From assembly GCA_949751835.1 (NCBI GenBank), contig CATKHK010000024.1:427840-491839 (forward strand): a DNA stretch of 64,000 bases. The letters run 5' to 3'. Position 1 is the stretch's first letter; each line of letters starts with the position of its first letter. Under the pieces are notes generated by a model. The model ran no database searches. It worked only from the letters and a program-made list of their open reading frames with translations, and was not told where the DNA came from. Made by a program: the position numbers and the translations under genes. This document shows, piece after piece, positions 59,538 to 64,000 of this stretch. Source of the DNA: Blepharisma japonicum (Eukaryota; Ciliophora; Heterotrichea; Heterotrichida; Blepharismidae).

Positions 59538-61043
59538 AATTGTTTAATATTTATATATGTCCCTTGATTTTACAAAAATAAATTTTCAATAGAAAATCTC
59601 ATAAGAGTGAATTATTTTGTAAGTTTTATGTGTTTGATTATTTACCTATATTTTATAGATTACTTCATTTTGTCTAAATTATAAGAATCTAATATTTAAT
59701 AAAATAACTTATAATCCACTCAAGCTAACTATTTTATCATAGGATTTATATTTTAGATCATACAGAAATTTTTGGCACAATACCAAAGTAGCATTATAAA
59801 ACAGGTTATGGCCTAAAGAGGATTTCAAGCTTGCAGTAATTACAGCTCTCCATAAGCGAAAAAATATGATAAGGAAATACTAAATCATTATATAAAATCC
59901 TAAAACATAAATTAAAAGATTCGATATTGAAATTTTAAATAAAATTTATGCAATTTTATATTAATCGTTTATAAAAGATAATAGATTTTTTGGAGCTTTT
60001 CATTTCTGCTTAAATCTTTAAGAGCATCTCTTTTATGTTGATCATAAACTTCTTTCATGGATTGATTCTAATCGCATCTTCAAAATATTTTTGGGCTTCA
60101 TATTTCTTTTCACCATACAAGATATCTCCTATGCCATTCCAAACAATATCATTATTTGGATTAATTCTTGCAGCTTCTTTATAGAATTTTATAGAAACGA
60201 TTCTAACGCATAAACGCCTGTAACTCATAAAACACCATCTTCTAATTTTTCACTATTTTCTTCGTTACGGGTTTTTCATATTTATCTTTTTTAATTAACT
60301 ATACTTGTCAGTTTTTTGAAAAGTACAAATGGATAAATCTCTGATTATGGTTTTCAGATTTCTAATCGGCTTAAACTGGATACAGCAAGTGTCATAAGCA
60401 ATATTTTTTTCTCTCCAGTATTTTTCTGGGTATAGTGGTCTATCATTTAGTATATACAATATTCTGGCTCGCTTTCAAAGTTCATAATTACATCTAAAAT
60501 TCTTTTGATATCTATTTCATCTTTAAATTTCTTTATCTTTGCATAAATTTCTATTCCTAAGTGGAGGAATGAGTTGTAGCTATTATCTGATTATGCAGTA
60601 AAATTTCATTAGCTTTTCTAACAGCTTCATTTGACGGTAGAGCTAACAGATTTAAAGCTGGATCTTCCTCAAATCTAGATAGTTTTTGTTTTTGCAAGAT
60701 TTTTCAGCATATCTGGAAAATCTTGCAAAGTCAAGTCGATTTCGTTTTGAAATTATTCTAGGATGGCTTCATAACAATTAATAGTTTGAGTAAATCAATA
60801 AAGTTAAAAGACAGATATATTCATAATTATTGCGCACTAAGTATTGCTTCTTTTGGCCTTCAACAGGCTTTAAAAATATTGAGCTAAAATTATGAAGTTT
60901 TTTGTTCGTTTTACAATGCCCCATAGTGCTTCGCAAGAATAAGTCACAGGACAAGTGCAGTTGCATGAAAGTTAAACTTCATGGTCGTACGTTGACTCAT
61001 AGCATCTTATGGTGCTCATATTTTACAATAAATCTCTAATAAT
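59538..61043 (-). pseudogene. Spacer with TPR relic and an unknown relic
   Basis: About 60050-60200 on the minus strand reads KEAARINPNNDIVWNGIGDILYG and KKYEAQKYFEDAIRINP, one and a half TPRs, with stops outside. About 60300-60680 has minus-strand fragments (EEDPALNLLALPSNEAVRKA; SYNSFLHLGIEIYAKIKKFK) with frameshifts; I do not recognise the family. 59538-59980 holds nothing that I can name. Confidence 0.5.
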
Positions 61044-62024
61044 ATGCAGGAGAATCAATTAATCGATCCTCAAGAGGTAAAAATAGAAAGATCTGCAATT
61101 TTAAGTAACTTAAATTCCTCAGAAGAAAGAAAAGATTGCTTACTGTTTAAAAGTCAGGGTACTGCTTTTGATTCAAAGCTTAAGATGGCTAATAAAGAAT
61201 ATGAAAATGTTTATCAGGAAACTTCTTCTCTTTATCTTATTAAAAGAGTCAACAATATAACTAAATTGTGTGTTTATGATATTAAGAATAAAACAGAAAT
61301 AATTAAGAAAATTTGGACTCCAGAGCCTTTATGCAAAACTACATGCTTAGCTATTCTTCCAAATGGAGAGTTATTCTGCTTTGGAAAAGATAACCCAATT
61401 TCTGGAATTACATTGACAATTTCTAGTGATTTTAATATTAGAATTTTACCATCTGGAACACCTTGCTGTTACTCATCTGCTATTTATTTCAACAGGGGTG
61501 TTTATTGCTTTGGTGGCATAGATAGTAATGATTTTTGTTTATCTCTATCTGAGAGATTTGATTTAGATAAAAATCGATGGATTAAATTAACCTCAATGCC
61601 TTGGCATGATTACATGTGCCAAAGTACAGCGTTTAATGGAAATATTTTAATTTCCGGTTTTGATAATATGTATATTTGGATATATTCAGTTGATACTGAT
61701 TCTTTTTCAACAATAGATTATTACTTTTCACACCAAAGGAGAAAGATCTTGGCAAATTCTATAGAAAGATTATATTTAATTGGGTGTGAATGAAATACAA
61801 GTACGTGGATCTACGAATCTGAAATTGGAGATGAATATTCATGGAAGAAGGTAGGAAAATCAGCAATCAGATTTTCCAGTCAAGTGTATTATTGCATATA
61901 TAAAGAAAGTGTCTACATATCTACTTTTTATTCTAGTACTTCTGGATGTATAGTAAGCTTTAAAAATGGATACTTCAAGTTTAATCTGAATGAAAAAAAA
62001 ATAGTTCAATTAAATAATTTCTAA
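61044..62024 (+). CDS. Kelch/beta-propeller-like protein (right copy), 326 aa
   Basis: The frame starts at MQENQLIDPQEVKIERS and ends at TAA 62022. One in-frame TGA at 61791 falls in GCEWNTSTWIYESEIG, and the paralogue at 156-1226 continues colinearly (SIYESEIG), which is direct support for Trp. The blades are LPNGELFCFG, YFNRGVYCFGG, the R.DLDKNRW element, FNGNILISGF and the terminal YFKFNLNEKK. The N-terminal 60 residues differ from the left copy. It faces the TPR gene on the other strand with about 390 bp between stops, repeating the arrangement at the left end. Confidence 0.87.
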
Positions 62025-62413
62025 TAAGATTAATTAATAATTCCAATCTTACTCTCATATATATATTCAAATTTTATTAGAATGATTTATTTTTATTTTA
62101 AACCCCAGATAATTTTATTAAAAAAGATTTTTAATAGTTTGAAACTAAGTGCTGCGTCATTCATATATAAAAAATATACTTAAAGATCCATTTAATACCG
62201 AAGAAAACCCCTATAAGTGCATAATTTCCTTAAACCCATGATCATCTATAGTCATTCTTGGCTGAAAAATAAAGCTTTGGTTTATATTACTTCAAGCAAG
62301 ACAAAATCTTTTTCGCTTAAAATCTATTGAAAAAAACTATTCACTGGTATAATAAGGCTAATAATAAATTTATATGAATTTATTTAATTGTCCTTAATAT
62401 GAGATATAATATT
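62025..62413. other. Intergenic region between convergent genes
   Basis: A+T-rich sequence with no gene. It presumably holds both 3' ends; no terminator signal can be defined. Confidence 0.4.
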
Positions 62414-64000
62414 TTATTCATCTTGCTGCATAGATGTTCTGAGACCAGAAATTGTTGCAATAGCCCTATTTAGGTATTCATCAGCTTCTCTGCCTGTTTG
62501 ATAAATTTTTTGCTGTATTTCTTCTGTTGTATATTTATTTTGGCCTAAGAAAGCAGCTGCTTTCATCAAAAATTGAGAATGCTGTTCTTTAATTGTTTTT
62601 TCTTGCTCCTCAATCTCCTTTACTAATTTTTGATTTTTGCTATCTTTGAGGTTGTTAAATTCCTCCTTAAAGCTAATAGCACTTTCCTGTAGTTGAGTAA
62701 GCTTTTGGAGGAATCCTATTAAATCGTTTTTCAATGTTTCATTAGAAAATTTACTCATAATTTTAGAAAGGCTAGATTTTGCATCATTATTTGTCTGGCT
62801 TTCTTTTATTAAATAATAGCCTCGGTAAAAGTCCTGGAGTGCTTCTGCTTCTTGTCCTAGAAAATTGAATGCAAACGCTCTGTTAAAGAAATTCAGAGGA
62901 TTATCAGGATCTAATTTGATTGCTTCATTATAGCATACTATTGCTTCAAGTTTCATATCCAGATTATAGAAAAGAATATTTCCTTTTCTCTGATAAGCAG
63001 AAGCATGCCTGGGATCGATTTTGATTGCTTCATCATAGCATTCTATTGCTTCAAGATTTCTATCCAATCTAGCAAGAGTCTTTCCTTTTTTTCTGTAAAA
63101 TGAAGCATTATTAGGGTCAATTTTAATTGCCTGATTATAGCAGTCTATTGCTTCAAGTAATTTACCCAAATTCCAAAGAACATTTCCTTTATACTGATAA
63201 ATTATAGAATTATTGGGATAGATTTTGATTATTTCGTCGTAACATTCTATTGCTTCAAGATACCTTTCCAAAGCATGAAAAGCGTTTCCTTTACCGGTGT
63301 AAGCATTGGCATCACTAGGATCAATTTTTAAAGCTTCATTATAGCACTCTATTGCTTCCAAATACCTTTTCAGAAAATTCAAAGCCAATCCTTTCTTTCT
63401 GTAAGCTTTCTTATCTCTAGGATTAATTTTGATAATTTCATTATAGCATTCTATTGCTTCCAAATGCCTATTCAATTTATAAAGTTTAGATCCTTTTATT
63501 TTGTAAATCATAACATTTCGAGAGTTAATCTTGATATATTCATTATAACACTCAATTACTTCATCATATCTTTGTAAGCCATCAAGAGCATCTGCTTTAT
63601 TGTAATATCCACAAGAATTATAAGGGTCAATTTTGATGCACTCGTTAGATCAATCTATTGCTTCAGCGTACCTTTTCAAGGCGTTTAGAGAAATTCCTTT
63701 ATAAATGTAAGCATAAAAATTCCTAGGATCTATTTTGATTGCCTCATCATAACATTCAATAGCTTCAAGATACCTCTCTAAATCGTTAAGCTTATTTCCT
63801 TTTTCATTATAAGCATCGCTATCTCCAGGATTAAGTTTGATTAATTCATTGCAGTATTCAATTTTCTCAAGCTTTCTTCCTAAATAATTAATAGTGAATG
63901 TTCCGGAATTGTAACTTAAAGCAATTTCAGGATTGAGATTGAAAGTTTGATTATAGCATTCTATTGCTTCAAGATTTCCGGCTAATCCTCGAATAGCGAC
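62414..64000 (-). CDS. TPR protein with C-terminal coiled coil (5' end outside)
   Basis: The frame ends at 62414 and is open to the right edge of the window, so the N-terminus is missing; the ATG at 63511 is internal. About 528 aa are visible. Some eleven or twelve 34-residue TPRs (A...KG..L..L.R..EAIECY.EAIKIDP) are followed by a non-TPR region of about 130 residues with heptad-like charged helices (LVKEIEEQEKTIKEQHSQF) and the tail READEYLNRAIATISGLR. One TGA-Trp is present (AIDWSNE near 63650). Related to the gene at 1299-3197, but the coiled-coil tail is an addition. Oligomerisation via the coiled coil is inferred. Confidence 0.88.

Noticed and set aside
1-64000. Mollicute-type bacterial origin (also UGA = Trp, A+T-rich)
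   Set aside because: Low coding density, many decayed duplicates, kelch and Cys/His-TPR families, a LINE-type relic and no ribosome-binding sites or bacterial housekeeping genes argue for a eukaryote.
1-64000. CRISPR array or restriction/defence island
   Set aside because: The repeats present are TPR-coding modules, tandem minisatellites or segmental duplications; no spaced identical short repeats or defence enzymes are seen.

Overview
This 64 kb window is A+T-rich eukaryotic DNA. It looks like a ciliate that reads UGA as tryptophan; a Blepharisma-type heterotrich is my best guess (inference, no marker gene was seen). The code call is direct: about a dozen long reading frames are broken only by TGA, and paralogues have TGG or the same conserved TGA at those sites. 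UAA, and once UAG, close the frames. I saw no introns, no bacterial-type operon genes and no convincing tRNA or rRNA.

Layout: each end carries a convergent pair, a kelch/beta-propeller gene on + (156-1226; 61044-62024) facing a tetratricopeptide-repeat (TPR) gene on - (1299-3197; 62414 to the right edge). Between them lies an array, almost all on the minus strand, of one multigene family, called here the Cys/His-TPR family (about 770-820 aa). Members have an N-terminal Cys/His cluster, a conserved middle with EYFL and FNYF.F...YI motifs, then a long TPR-like helical region. Members without visible lesions, or whose frame is restored by removing one insert, are at 8103-10590, 12169-14475, 14713-17264, 18200-20650, 21651-24113, 44174-46540, 49646-52384, 53561-55891 and 57186-59537. 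Members with large inserts or frame slips are at 3995-6570, 24573-27952, 38077-41331 and 47265-49609. Rearranged copies or fragments are at 7139-8008, 20760-21060, 24136-24387, 28050-28845, 29102-30450, 32302-32905, 33257-35136, 35600-35787, 42475-42735 and 46800-46990. The array grew by local segmental duplication of gene plus spacer.

The most striking feature is a set of insertions inside these genes. They are often clearly richer in G+C than the host, are flanked by 4-16 bp direct repeats, and removing one repeat plus the insert restores the reading frame. Clearest cases: 169 bp at 9398-9566, 164 bp at 16692-16855, 532 bp at 34497-35028. They may be internal eliminated sequences (IES) of a germline (micronuclear) genome, or retroelement/MITE insertions with target-site duplications. 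A decayed non-LTR retrotransposon lies at 30812-31640. One insert (about 25956-26887) carries its own acidic-to-basic reading frame.

Function: the families suggest protein-protein interaction scaffolds (Cys/His cluster, TPR, kelch). No enzyme is intact here; a methyltransferase-like relic lies on + at 41450-42330. I see no direct evidence of a pathway. The window reads as a fast-evolving, duplicating lineage-specific gene cluster infested by insertions.
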